Notes under the pieces: model-generated | Database searches by the model: none | What the model was told of the DNA's origin: nothing | Seen by the model: the letters and a program-made list of their open reading frames with translations, nothing else | Shown: positions 1 through 9,340 of the stretch, piece by piece | Position numbering within the stretch: the first letter of the stretch is position 1 | Layout: each line of letters opens with the position of its first letter | Source of the DNA: Cupriavidus necator | GTDB lineage: Bacteria; Pseudomonadota; Gammaproteobacteria; Burkholderiales; Burkholderiaceae | NCBI GenBank assembly: GCA_022041995.1 | Contig: CP074390.1 | Location: 1,550,001-1,614,000 of the forward strand | Length of the DNA stretch: 64,000 nucleotides | Direction: 5' to 3' | Made by a program: the position numbers and the translations under genes

Positions 1-79
1 CGATGGAGTTGCTGATGACTTGCTTCGAGGTCTGGTGGTAACCTCGCTGCTGGGCCAGGATGAATACGCCGAATTCCAT
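1..79 (-). CDS. LLM-class flavin-dependent oxidoreductase, N-terminal fragment
   Basis: Only the first 26 codons lie in the window; the gene continues beyond position 1. The reading starts MEFGVFILAQQRGYHQTSKQ, which resembles the amino terminus of bacterial luciferase-like flavin monooxygenases. GGAGACAAC precedes the ATG as ribosome binding site. The gene is transcribed away from the LysR-type gene at 189, the usual arrangement for a regulator and its target, so this oxidoreductase is the natural candidate target. The family call rests on a short N-terminus and is moderate. Confidence 0.6.
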   Translation of the reverse strand, partial: MEFGVFILAQQRGYHQTSKQVISNSI

Positions 80-188
80 TGTTGTCTCCCAAAAATCCCG
101 GTGAAGTTTCGAAGAATTCTAGGAGTCGGGAGGTACTGACCGGAATACGGGAATCACGGCGATCTGTACTGCAGAAAATGGAGGAATG

Positions 189-1136
189 ATGGATCGGCTT
201 CGCGCCATGGAGCTCTTCCTGTCGATTTCCAAGACGGAGAGTTTCTCGGAGACGGCGCGGCACTTCGGGGTGTCCGCCACGTCGGTGTCGCGCATGATCA
301 CGGACTTCGAGACCGAGCTGAACGTCAAGCTGCTGATGCGCTCCACGCGACAGGTCGTGCTGACCGAAGCGGGTCAGGAGTATGCGCGGGAGCTGGAAGG
401 CATCCTGTGGAATATCGGCCAGGCGCATCGCAACATCACCGAGATCCGATCCGCGCCGAAGGGCACGCTGCGGGTGCACTCGCGCATGATGTTCGGGCTG
501 GGTGTGCTGCCGCCGTTGGTCGCGGCTTTCCGCAAGCAGTATCCGGACATCCATATCGAACTCGTGCTGTCCGAGACCAAGATTGACCAGCGCCGCAGTA
601 ATTTCGACATCGATTTCCGGATTTCGCCGCCGGTGGAGGCCGGGCTGAAGCGGCGCATCCTCTTCCGGAGCGAGCGTTACCTCGTGGCATCGCCCGCCTA
701 TCTCGAGAGCCGGTCCGCGCCCACGCGGCCGGAGGACATACTGCAGCACGACTGCATGGCATACCTGCTGCCCGGCAACCAGCATAGCTGGCTGTTCAAG
801 CGCGGGGAGAGCGTGGAGGAAGTGGGGTTCAAGCCCCGGCACGTGACCAACAGCGGCGTCGCGCTGCTGGAGTGGGCGCGGCTGGGCGAGGGCATTGCGC
901 TGCTGGACGACTACACGGTCCACAACGACATCTCGCGCGGCACGCTCGTGCGGCTGTTGCCAGAATTCCGGGTGACCAATACCACGTTCGAGGAAGGGAT
1001 GTACGCCACCATCCTGGACACGGCAATGATTCCGGCCAAGATCCGGCTGTTTCTCGACTTCGTGGCCTCGCACGTTTCAGGCGAGGCATTGCGCTTCAGT
1101 GCCTACGGCATGTCGGCGGTGCCGGCGGCCGGCTAG
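189..1136 (+). CDS. LysR-family transcriptional regulator
   Basis: A 315-residue protein of normal LTTR length. An N-terminal winged helix-turn-helix (about residues 1-60, with the ARHFGVSATSVSRMITDFE recognition region) is followed by a LysR substrate-binding domain (about 90-295). The start at 189 is preferred over the in-frame ATG at 186 because GGAGG at 180-184 is then correctly spaced. It is divergent from the flavin oxidoreductase fragment, with about 110 bp between, and its 3' end overlaps by four bases the convergent SMP-30 gene. It probably senses a catabolic intermediate and controls the divergent gene; the effector is unknown. Confidence 0.93.
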   Translation: MDRLRAMELFLSISKTESFSETARHFGVSATSVSRMITDFETELNVKLLMRSTRQVVLTEAGQEYARELEGILWNIGQAHRNITEIRSAPKGTLRVHSRMMFGLGVLPPLVAAFRKQYPDIHIELVLSETKIDQRRSNFDIDFRISPPVEAGLKRRILFRSERYLVASPAYLESRSAPTRPEDILQHDCMAYLLPGNQHSWLFKRGESVEEVGFKPRHVTNSGVALLEWARLGEGIALLDDYTVHNDISRGTLVRLLPEFRVTNTTFEEGMYATILDTAMIPAKIRLFLDFVASHVSGEALRFSAYGMSAVPAAG

Positions 1137-2023
1137 AGGAGAATGCGGCAGTGCGGGCGTGCCGCGCCGCGCAGGCCGGTGCCGCGCACGCGTAGCACGG
1201 CCCCATCCAGTGGGCCGTCCGCTGACAGCCGGCCGCTGTCCCGGATCGTCGTGACATAGATGTCTTCCAGCGCCGGCCCGCCGAAGCAGAGCGACGCCGG
1301 GTGCGCCACCGGCAGGTCGATGCGATGGGTGAGTTGCCCCACGGCGTCGAAGCGCACCAGGGCGCCGGCATGCACGAGAGCCGTCCACAGGCCGCCGTCG
1401 CTGTCGAAGCAGCAGCCATCCGGCGCGGAGCCAAGTGGCGCCGTGTCGACGAAGCGCTCGCGGCCCGACAACCTGCCTCCGGCATCAAGCCGATAGCGGT
1501 AGATGCTGCGTGCCGCGCTGTCGCAGACGTAGAACTCCGCGCGCGACGGATGCGTCATCGGCCCGTTGACGATGCCGAAGCCCCGCTCGATCCGGGCAAA
1601 GCCGCCGTCGCAATCGAGCCGGTACAGACCACCCAGCGGCGCCTCGTCGGGCTCGCGAAAGACGTGCATGGTGCCCACCACGAAACTGCCGTCCGGCATG
1701 GGCGTGCCGTCGTTCAGGCGCAGATTGGGATGGCGGTCGCCGATGTCCGCCACGCGACGCAGGGCGCCGGTGGATGGTGTATAGAGCGCGACCTGCTCCT
1801 TCAGGGCCACCACGAGGCTGTCTTCGCCATTCAGCGCGAACGATCCCAGGGGCGCCGGCAGGTCATACCGCATCACGTCGCCCTGCGCCGGGTCGATCAC
1901 ATGGATCCATCCCCGGCGGCAATCCGCAAGCCATAGCCGCTGCCGGACAGCGTCCCAGACCGGGCATTCCCCCAGGTCGGTCCGGACGGTCCCAAGTGGC
2001 GCGATTTCTGGCGCGATCTCCAT
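1133..2023 (-). CDS. SMP-30/gluconolactonase/LRE family protein
   Basis: A 296-residue six-bladed beta-propeller protein of the SMP-30/gluconolactonase family, which open sugar or other lactones using a divalent metal. The N-terminal LGECPVWD motif carries the conserved metal-ligand glutamate, and YVCDSAARSIYRY and SAPDGCCFDSDGGLW are later propeller motifs. The start at 2023 was chosen because AGAGGA stands about eight bases upstream; longer starts up to 2128 add an unconserved leader. It is convergent with the LysR gene and divergent from the enoyl-CoA hydratase operon. The substrate lactone is unknown. Confidence 0.85.
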   Translation of the reverse strand: MEIAPEIAPLGTVRTDLGECPVWDAVRQRLWLADCRRGWIHVIDPAQGDVMRYDLPAPLGSFALNGEDSLVVALKEQVALYTPSTGALRRVADIGDRHPNLRLNDGTPMPDGSFVVGTMHVFREPDEAPLGGLYRLDCDGGFARIERGFGIVNGPMTHPSRAEFYVCDSAARSIYRYRLDAGGRLSGRERFVDTAPLGSAPDGCCFDSDGGLWTALVHAGALVRFDAVGQLTHRIDLPVAHPASLCFGGPALEDIYVTTIRDSGRLSADGPLDGAVLRVRGTGLRGAARPHCRILL

Positions 2024-2160
2024 GGTCTGCGATCCTCTGTCGTGATGGCCGGTGGGGCTATGGGTAGTCATGCTATCGGCTCCCAGGTTCGCCGAATATG
2101 CCGGATTCCCGCAGAACACAACCAACAACTCTGACGGAAATCCACAGCAATCCCCGCTCC

Positions 2161-2166
2161 TACAAT
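2161..2166 (+). promoter_or_regulatory. candidate -10 element of the hydratase operon
   Basis: TACAAT lies 57 bp upstream of the leader ORF in the divergent intergenic region. No convincing -35 hexamer is seen at 16-18 bp spacing, so an activator-dependent promoter is possible. Confidence 0.3.
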
Positions 2167-2223
2167 CGGAAAAAGCCGGCCCGCAGCGAAGCGCGGCTGT
2201 TCATTCGATGCAAGGAGACAACC

Positions 2224-2286
2224 ATGACGTACGCATACACCGCGCCGCTCGGCGCATTCTTCCGTCAGCCGGGAGGTGAGGCATGA
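2224..2286 (+). CDS. short leader ORF coupled to the enoyl-CoA hydratase
   Basis: Twenty codons reading MTYAYTAPLGAFFRQPGGEA begin behind a near-perfect Shine-Dalgarno sequence, AAGGAGACAACC. The TGA stop overlaps the ATG of the downstream hydratase as ATGA, and the hydratase ribosome binding site GGGAGGTGA lies inside the last leader codons. This arrangement predicts translational coupling. I do not recognise the peptide, so it may act only through its translation. A second ORF of the same design precedes the MFS gene at 11450. Confidence 0.5.
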   Translation: MTYAYTAPLGAFFRQPGGEA

Positions 2287-3053
2287 GCGAGAAACTGGTC
2301 CTGATGGAGGTTTCCGACGGCGTCGCCCTGGTCACGCTGAACCGCCCCCCCGTCAATGCCCTGAGCCGCGAGATGCGCCGCCAGATCGTGGCGACCTTCG
2401 ATGAGATCTCGGAGCGAGAGGATATCCGCTGCGCCGTGCTGACGGGCGCCGGCAAGGTGTTCTGCTCCGGCGCCGACCTGAAGGACCGGCCCGATGCCAG
2501 CGTGGCTGGCGATTTCCTGGATCACAACCGCCTGACACGCGAAACCGGCAACGCCATCAGGGAATGCGCCAAGCCCGTGATCGCGGCGGTCAACGGCGTG
2601 GCGCTCGGCGCCGGCATGGGGCTGGTCGCTGCCTGCGACATCCTCTACGCCTCCGAGGAAGCCACCTTCGGCATGCCGGAGATCAACGTCGGCCTGGCGG
2701 GCGGCGCTTCCATGCTGCGCACGCTGTTCGGCCGCTCCACCGTGCGCCGCATGTTCTTCACCGGCCAGCGCCTGACGGCCCATGACCTGCTGCGCCGCAA
2801 CGTGCTGGAAGACGTGCTGCCGGCCGACCAGTTGCTGCCCGTGACGATGGCACTGGCCCGCGAGATCGCCGCCAAGGCCCCGCTGGCGATCATGTACGCC
2901 AAGCGCGCCGCCAATATGGTTGACGTCATGCCGCAGCGCGATGCCTACCGCTTCGAGCAGGAATTCACCATGGCGCTGTCCCGCACCGAAGACGCCCGCG
3001 AAGCCCGCATGGCGTTCCTCGAAAAGCGCCAGCCGCAGTTCAAGGGATGCTGA
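2283..3053 (+). CDS. enoyl-CoA hydratase/isomerase family protein
   Basis: A 256-residue crotonase-fold protein of typical length. It would hydrate or isomerise an enoyl-CoA intermediate. The oxyanion-hole segments are visible: CSGADLKDR near residue 60-70 and the G-rich VNGVALGAGMGLVAACD segment near 103-120, followed by the active-site region FGMPEINVGLAGG. It is the first enzyme of a co-directional run through about 10560 and overlaps the next gene's region by a few bases, which indicates an operon with an ADP-forming acyl-CoA synthetase and acyl-CoA dehydrogenases. The acyl substrate is not evident. Confidence 0.93.
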   Translation: MSEKLVLMEVSDGVALVTLNRPPVNALSREMRRQIVATFDEISEREDIRCAVLTGAGKVFCSGADLKDRPDASVAGDFLDHNRLTRETGNAIRECAKPVIAAVNGVALGAGMGLVAACDILYASEEATFGMPEINVGLAGGASMLRTLFGRSTVRRMFFTGQRLTAHDLLRRNVLEDVLPADQLLPVTMALAREIAAKAPLAIMYAKRAANMVDVMPQRDAYRFEQEFTMALSRTEDAREARMAFLEKRQPQFKGC

Positions 3054-3055
3054 CC

Positions 3056-5196
3056 ATGGCGACGCACACCGAACGCCCGGGCGCCGGGCTCGGGCCCTTC
3101 TTCCACGCGCGCAGCATCGCCGTGGTTGGCGCCTCGGACGACAGCACCAAGATCGGCGGACGTCCCGTCTACATGCTGCGCAAGCATGGCTACGCGGGCA
3201 CCGTCTACCCGGTCAATCCGAAGGGCGGCACCGTGCAGGGACTGACCGCGTATGCCTCGGTCCGTGAGACCCCCATCGCGCCGGAACTGGCGATCCTGGC
3301 CGTGCCGGCCGCCGCCACGGCGGCTGCCCTGCGCGACTGCGCGGCGCGCGGCGTGAAGGCTGCCATTGTGCTGTCGTCCGGGTTTGCCGAACTCGGCGCC
3401 GAAGGCGTGGCCATGCAGGCCGAACTGGTCGACATCGCACGCCGGCACGGCATGCGCGTCCTCGGTCCCAACTGCCTGGGCACGGTCAACGTGGCCGACC
3501 GGCTGATCGGGTCCTTCTCCATCAGCCTGGAAGAGACCATGCCCCGCCGGGCGGCGTGGGCATTGTCTCGCAGTCGGGCAACGTGGGCAGCCACACCATG
3601 AATACGGTGGCGCGCCGTGGCCTTGGCGTGAGCCAGTTCATGGCGACGGGCAACGAGGCCGACATCGATGTGGCCGACGGCATCGCCGCGCTGGCCGAGG
3701 ACGAGGCAACGCGCATCATCCTCTGCTGCATGGAAACCTGCCGCGACGGCGAGCGCCTGGTCGCGGCACTGGAACTGGCGCGCTCGCGCGGCAAGCCGGT
3801 GATTGTCCTGAAGGTGGGCTCGACCGAGCAAGGCCAGGCCGCCGCCGCCTCGCACACCGGTGCGCTAACGGGCTCTGACGCCGTCATCGACGCCGTCTTC
3901 CGCCGCCACGGCGCGCTCCGCGTGCGCTCGGTGGAGGAACTGATCGACATCGGCCACGCCGCCTCGATCCTGATGCCAGGCCGCCTGCCGCAGCGCGATG
4001 CCGTGACGCTGATGGCGGCCTCCGGCGGCTTCGGCGTGATGATGGCCGATGCCATGAGCGAGGCCGGCCTGCGCCTGCCCGCGCTCGACGCGGCGACCCG
4101 CGACCGCATCCGCCGCGTGCTGCCCATGGCCGGCACCGGCAATCCGGTCGACGCCACGGCGCAAATGTCCAGCCGCCCCGACATCCTCCAGCAGTTATTG
4201 TCCGCGCTGCTGGAGGACCCGTCGGGAAGCGCGCTGGTGATGTTCATGTCGCTCTCGCTGTACAACTCCCGCCTGCGCGGCGTGTACCTGGAGGCGCTGG
4301 CGCGCGTGCGCGAGGCCCATCCGGAGCGGGCGCTGATGATCGTCAGCCAGGGGCCGGCCGATGCGGTGGCGCAGATCAACGCGCTGGGCATTCCCGTGTT
4401 CCCGAGCATCGATGCAGCCGCCAGCGGCCTCGCCGGACTGGTGCGACTCGGCCAGCTTGCCGGCCAGCCGGCATCGGCGGCGCATCGGCTCGTGCCGCAG
4501 GAAACCATGGACCCGGCCGTCTTGCGCAACGAGTATGAAGCCAAGCGCGCGCTGGCGGCCGCCGGCATCGCGGTGCCGCAGGAAGCCGTGGTCCACTCGG
4601 CAGATGAGGCGGTGCGCGCGGCGGAAGCGATCGGCTACCCCGTGGTGCTGAAGATCGTCTCCGAGGACATCCCGCACAAGACCGAAGCCGGCGGCGTGGC
4701 GCTCGACCTGCGCAGCGCGGCGGCCGTGCGCGACGCCTACGGAACGATTGCCTCCAGCGTCGCCCGCCATGCGCCGCAGGCCCGTGTGCAAGGCATGCTG
4801 GTCGCACCGATGGTGAAGGGCGGCGTCGAGATGATCGCCGGCATTTCCCGCGATCCGGTGTTCGGCCCGGTGGTGATGGTGGGCATGGGCGGCATCCACG
4901 CCGAGGTGCTGAAGGACGTCGCCGTGCAGGCCGCGCCGGTCAGCGAGGACGAAGCCCTCGCCATGATCCGCTCGCTGCGCATGTTCCCGCTGCTCGACGG
5001 CGTGCGCGGACAGGCCAAAGCCGATATCCGCGCGGCCGCCCGCTGCGTGGCGCGCCTGTCCGAATTCGCGTGCCGCCATGCGGCCGATATCGCCGAAATC
5101 GACATGAACCCCATCCTCGTCCGTCCCGAAGGGGAGGGCGCCGTGGTGCTTGACGCGCTGATGATCCCGGCAGCGCCGGCCACGCCCGCACACTGA
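3056..5196 (+). pseudogene. acetate--CoA ligase family (ADP-forming) acyl-CoA synthetase, frameshifted
   Basis: A two-domain ADP-forming acyl-CoA synthetase: CoA-binding and succinyl-CoA-ligase-like domains at the front, ATP-grasp domain at the back (SEDIPHKTEAGGVALDL near the start of the grasp fold). The frame breaks near 3540. The upstream frame reads ...SFSISLEETM and then goes off; continuity resumes in the next frame at APPGGVGIVSQSGNVGSH. One inserted G between 3540 and 3541 restores a 713-residue protein of normal family length. The start at 3056 (MATHTERPG) is favoured by AAGGGA upstream. Either the gene is inactivated or this is a sequence error; the rest of the frame is intact. Confidence 0.85.
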
Positions 5197-5204
5197 GAAC
5201 CAGC

Positions 5205-6417
5205 ATGCATATCGAAACACGCGATCCACTCGCGGCGATCCCCGATCCGGCCGCCGGACCCGAGGTGTACCGCCAGCACGCCCGCCAATGGCTGCGCGCC
5301 AACCTGCCGGACCACATGCGTGCCGACAGCCTGGACTACCGCACGCCGACGCTGGAAGAATCCCGCGCCTGGGAAGCAGCCATGTCATGCCGGCCTGGCC
5401 GGCATGACATGGCCCACCGCATACGGTGGCCACGGCCTGACCTTGCGCGAGCATCTCGCCGTCAACAAGGAGATCGGCGCTCTGCCCATGCCGGAGAGCG
5501 TCAGCTCGATCGGCAAGGAACTGGCCGGCCCGATCATCATGACCGTTGGCACCGAGGCACAGAAGCAGGCGTTCCTGCCCGCCATCCTCGCCATGCGCGA
5601 GTACTGGTGCCAGGGCTTCTCGGAGCCCGACGCCGGCTCGGACCTCGCCCGGCTGCGCACGCGCGCCGTGCAGGAGGACGGGCACTGGCGCATCAACGGC
5701 CAGAAGATCTGGACCAGCGGCGCGGCCAAGGCGCACTACTGCCTGCTGCTTACACGCACCGGCACGGTCGCCGACAAGCACCGTGGCCTGCTGATGTTCG
5801 CCGTGCCGATGAACACGCCGGGCATCCGCGTGGTGCCGATCAAGTCCATCGACGGCAAGGAGTCCTTCGCCGAAGTGTTCTTCGACGACGTGGTGGTGCC
5901 GGACAGTGCCCGCCTGGGCGCACCCGACGAAGGCTGGAATGCCGCCATCCGCGTGCTGTCCATCGAGCGGGCGACTAACCGCATGTACCGCCCGTGGCGC
6001 TTCGAATGCGAGCTGCGCCAGGTTGTCGCCGCCTGCAAGTCCGATGCGCAATTGGCGCGCCTGCTCGACGACGGCTACACCCAGCGACGCATCGGTGACG
6101 TGGCCTGCGAGATCGACGCCCTCAAGGGCCTGGTCGAGACCACTGTGTCACGCATGATGGCCGGCGAGTCCATCGGCGCGCGCGGGTCGCTGACCAAGTT
6201 GTACTGGTCGGAATGCCACCAGGCGTTCGCCGGCCTGGCCCTGTCGCTGCTGTCGCACGTGACGCCTCGCTCCAGCGCGCAGGCGCAGCGCGCCCGCAAG
6301 GCATTCAGCACCGCCTATCTGTTCTCGCGCGCCGAGACGCTCTACGCCGGCACCTCGGAAGTGCAGCTCGACGTCATCGCGCAGCGCATCCTCAATCTGC
6401 CCAAGGATTTGACATGA
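5205..6417 (+). pseudogene. acyl-CoA dehydrogenase, frameshifted at a palindrome
   Basis: Starts MHIETRDPLAAI, with an N-terminal acyl-CoA dehydrogenase fold to residue about 60, then loses frame at 5380-5413. The remainder, from GLAGMTWPTAYGGHG onward, is intact in another frame and carries the middle-domain signature WCQGFSEPDAGSDLARL and the C-terminal helical domain ending in GTSEVQLDVIAQRILNLP. Two missing bases (or one extra) explain the break; restored length would be about 404 residues, normal for the family. The lesion coincides exactly with a perfect 17-bp-arm inverted repeat. The stop overlaps the next start as ATGA. Confidence 0.87.
5379..5413. repeat. perfect inverted repeat at the dehydrogenase frameshift
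   Basis: Seventeen-base arms (left arm GCCATGTCATGCCGGCC, 5379-5395) flank a single T at 5396 and match perfectly to 5397-5413. It lies inside coding sequence and its left arm replaces what should be the codons between AAM and AGLAGMTW. Confidence 0.9.
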
Positions 6418-7373
6418 CGACGCGAGATGACGATCTGCGGCCCGAGGAATTCGCCCAGGCCGCCAGCGCGGCCATCCACGACGCGCTGCCGCGCAACTTC
6501 CGCGAGGCCGTGCGCGTGCTGGCCGAGGCCGGCCTGTGCGGCGTATGCGCCGATGAGGGCGACAGCGGGCTCGGCCTGCCCATCGACTTCGCGCTGCCCA
6601 TCGCGCATGCCGCCGGCAAGCTGCAACTGCGCCTGCCGCTGCCGGAGACCATCCTGCTGGCGCAGGCCTTTGCCGGCACGCCGGTCGCCGCGGCGCTGGC
6701 GGCGGGCGACAAGGTTGCCACCATCGCGTGGCAAGGCAGCCTGCGTGAGGGCTTCGCCGGCCATGCGCGGCACGTGGCGCAATGTGACTGGGTGCTCGTC
6801 AACGATGGCGACGGCGCGGCGCTGGTCGACGTGGCCGGACTGGCCTGCGCAGAAGACGGGTCGCTCGACCCGGAGTTTCCGCAGGCGTGGCTCGATCTGG
6901 AAGGCGCAACGGTGGTCGCCCGGCTCGATGCCACGGCCCGCGCGGCGCTGGACCATGCGGCCTGCCTGCTGATGGCCGAACTGGCGAACGGCGCGGCGGA
7001 CGGCGCGCTGGAGTTGGCCGCCGGCTATATGGCGACGCGCGTGCAGTTCGGCCGGCCGCTGTCGGCCAAGCAGGCCGTGCGTCACCTGCTGGCGCGCATG
7101 AAGCTGGTGACGGAGGCTTCCAATGCCGCCGTGCGCCGTGCCATGGCGCGCAACGAGTATGGCGCGGCGCGCAGCGCACGACCGGCGCTGGCGGGCGCCA
7201 TCGGCAACGCAGCCTTCGTCATCGAGAAGGCGATCCACCTGCACGGTGGCATGGGCTTCACATGGGAAGTGCCGCTGCACTATTCGCTGCGCGAGGTCCG
7301 CAAGCTTGACGCGGCCTTCGGGGCCGGCGCGCTGGCGCGTGCGGTCGGGCAGCAATTCATTCAAGACGTCTGA
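6414..7373 (+). CDS. acyl-CoA dehydrogenase family protein (second, divergent subunit)
   Basis: A 319-residue protein, shorter than the usual 380-400 of the family. The C-terminal FAD/acyl-CoA helical domain is clear (YMATRVQFGRPLSAKQAVRH, then IHLHGGMGFTWEVPLHYSLR), whereas the N-terminal part is poorly conserved. Such short partners often pair with a canonical dehydrogenase as a heteromeric enzyme, as in the sterol-degrading ChsE4-ChsE5 type; that pairing with the preceding gene is inference. Start ATG overlaps the upstream stop as ATGA, so the two are co-translated. Confidence 0.85.
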   Translation: MTTRDDDLRPEEFAQAASAAIHDALPRNFREAVRVLAEAGLCGVCADEGDSGLGLPIDFALPIAHAAGKLQLRLPLPETILLAQAFAGTPVAAALAAGDKVATIAWQGSLREGFAGHARHVAQCDWVLVNDGDGAALVDVAGLACAEDGSLDPEFPQAWLDLEGATVVARLDATARAALDHAACLLMAELANGAADGALELAAGYMATRVQFGRPLSAKQAVRHLLARMKLVTEASNAAVRRAMARNEYGAARSARPALAGAIGNAAFVIEKAIHLHGGMGFTWEVPLHYSLREVRKLDAAFGAGALARAVGQQFIQDV

Positions 7374-7391
7374 GGAATTTGGGGAGTGTTC

Positions 7392-8150
7392 ATGCAACAG
7401 GATCTGGCAGGGCGCGTGGCGCTCGTCACCGGCGCGGGCGCCGGCATCGGCCGCGCCACGGCGCGTCTCCTCGCGGCACGCGGCGCCATCGTGGCGGTCA
7501 ACGACCTTAAGGAAGAGCTCGTCGGCGCGACGGTGGACGAGATCCGCGCGGCCGGCGGCGAGGCCTTCCCGGTGGTGCAGAACGTGGCGAGCCGGGATGG
7601 CATCGCGCAGGCGGTCAGCGCGGCGGCCACGCAGGGCAAGCGTTTCGACATCCTCATCAACAACGCCGCGTGGGTCCGTTACCAGTCGGTGCCGGAAATC
7701 ATGCCCGAGACCATGGACCGCATGCTCGACATCGGCTTCAAGTCGGTGATCTGGGGCATCCAGGCGGCGGTGGAGGCGATGGACGAGGAATGCGGCGGGG
7801 CCATCGTCAACGTGGCGTCGACGGCGGCGCTGGTGTCGGCGCCGGCCTCGGTCGTCTACTCGGGCATCAAGGCGGGCATTCTCGGTATCACGCGCGCTGC
7901 CGCGGCGGAACTCGGCCCGCGCGGCATCCGCGTCAACGCGGTGTGTCCGTCCGCTGTGCCGACGGAGGGCACGCAGCGCAACCGCAACGCCGAGCGTGAC
8001 GCGCGCCGCGTCGCCCGCACCCCGATGGGACGCCTCGGCAACGTGGACGACGTGGCCAGCGGCATCGCCTTCCTCGCCAGCGACGAGGCGCGGTTCATCA
8101 CGGCGCAGGCGCTCGTGGTGGATGGCGGCATCACGTTCACCAATCTCTGA
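7392..8150 (+). CDS. SDR family NAD(P)-dependent oxidoreductase
   Basis: A 252-residue classical short-chain dehydrogenase. The nucleotide-binding motif TGAGAGIG is near the N-terminus, followed by NNAA, the catalytic serine region NVASTAAL and YSGIKAG, which supplies the YxxxK active-site pair. It likely oxidises a hydroxyacyl-CoA or alcohol intermediate formed by the neighbouring hydratase. GGGGAG lies six bases before the chosen ATG; an upstream GTG at 7386 is in frame but worse placed. It is 18 bp behind the dehydrogenase gene, in the same operon. Confidence 0.9.
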   Translation: MQQDLAGRVALVTGAGAGIGRATARLLAARGAIVAVNDLKEELVGATVDEIRAAGGEAFPVVQNVASRDGIAQAVSAAATQGKRFDILINNAAWVRYQSVPEIMPETMDRMLDIGFKSVIWGIQAAVEAMDEECGGAIVNVASTAALVSAPASVVYSGIKAGILGITRAAAAELGPRGIRVNAVCPSAVPTEGTQRNRNAERDARRVARTPMGRLGNVDDVASGIAFLASDEARFITAQALVVDGGITFTNL

Positions 8151-8152
8151 GC

Positions 8153-9340
8153 GTGCCGTCGGTTCTTATCACCGGCGCGGCCGCCGGCATCGGCCGCGCC
8201 GCCGCGCAGCGGTTGGCGCGCGACGGCTGGCGCTGCGTGCTGGTTGACCGCGATGGCGCAGCGTTGGCCGCCACGGTCGCTGGCCTGTCGGGGTCGGAGG
8301 CGAGCCGGCACCAGGCGGTGGAGATGGACCTCACGGACGTGGCGGCCATCGGCACGCTGGCGGAGCGCACCGGTCCGCTGGATGCGCTCGTGAACAACGC
8401 GGGCATGTCGGATCGTACCAACCTGCCAGTGGTCGAGCAGGCTGGCGACGACTGGCGGGCGCTGCTGGCGCTCAACCTCGACGCGCCGGCACGGCTGGTC
8501 GACGCGCTGTCACCGCGACTGGTGGCAGGTGCGCGCGTCGTCAACGTTGCATCGGGCGCCGGACTGCGGGCGATCCCGTGGCGCGGCGCCTACAGCGCGA
8601 GCAAGGCGGGCTTGATCGGGTTGTCGCGGGCACTGGCGCGCGAGCGCCCGGATCTCCGGGTGAGCGTGCTGTGCCCGGGATTCGTGCGGACCGAGCTGGT
8701 CGACCGGCTCATTGCAGCCGGCCGATTGGACCCCGCACGCGTGACGGCCAAGATTCCGCTCGGCCGGATGGCGGAGCCGGAAGAACTGGCCGAGGCGATC
8801 CGCTTCCTGGCCGGCGCGGACGGTGCGGTGCCCTCCGGTCTGTTGCTGCCGGTTGACGGCGGCTCGTCGGTGTTTGGCGGCAGCCAGGGCTTTGCGCCGG
8901 CCACCGTCGCGCCCGTCCCGTCCGAGACGCTGCTCTGCCTGCGGGTGGTCGGCGATGTGTCGGCGAAGTGGTCTGCCGTCGGCCAGCACGGAGACGGCTA
9001 TGCGGCAGTGCTGGATGTTTCGCCGCTGGCCGCGCCGGGTGGGAATCGCCTGGCGGCTGTGCACGAGGCTGCACGACGCTTCGCACGGGAGCACACAAGC
9101 CAGGCCAGCCTCACGCTGGTGCTTCCGGCCGACGCCGGCGAGGACTGGCGGCACGCGGGCGACCTTGCGGCGGCTCGCATGCTGGTCGCCACGCTGGCGT
9201 GCGAGTGGGGCGCACGGGCGCTGCGCGTGAACGCGCTGTCGGTCGCGCGGGCCGAACCGGAAGCCCTCGCGCCGCTGCTGCGTTTCATGGCGGGCGCCGG
9301 CGCGCAATACCTGACGGGGCAAGTGCTGCCCGTCGCCTGA
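8153..9340 (+). CDS. SDR oxidoreductase with a second, degenerate SDR-like half
   Basis: A 395-residue protein starting with GTG two bases after the previous stop. Residues 1-245 are a full classical SDR: TGAAAGIG, VNNAG, NVASGAG and YSASKAG. Residues about 255-395 look like the back half of another SDR: CEWGARALRVNALSV and LRFMAGAGAQYLTGQVLPV match the usual C-terminal segments, but no dinucleotide-binding glycine motif and no YxxxK are seen. The tail may serve dimer-like pairing within one chain. No stop or frame change joins the two halves, so the fusion appears genuine. Confidence 0.85.
   Translation: MPSVLITGAAAGIGRAAAQRLARDGWRCVLVDRDGAALAATVAGLSGSEASRHQAVEMDLTDVAAIGTLAERTGPLDALVNNAGMSDRTNLPVVEQAGDDWRALLALNLDAPARLVDALSPRLVAGARVVNVASGAGLRAIPWRGAYSASKAGLIGLSRALARERPDLRVSVLCPGFVRTELVDRLIAAGRLDPARVTAKIPLGRMAEPEELAEAIRFLAGADGAVPSGLLLPVDGGSSVFGGSQGFAPATVAPVPSETLLCLRVVGDVSAKWSAVGQHGDGYAAVLDVSPLAAPGGNRLAAVHEAARRFAREHTSQASLTLVLPADAGEDWRHAGDLAAARMLVATLACEWGARALRVNALSVARAEPEALAPLLRFMAGAGAQYLTGQVLPVA

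Noticed and set aside
4195..6051. 618-codon open frame on the minus strand
   Set aside because: It lies antisense to the acyl-CoA synthetase and dehydrogenase, whose family motifs are clear. Its composition (histidine, glycine, arginine, alanine) is that of GC-rich antisense frames.
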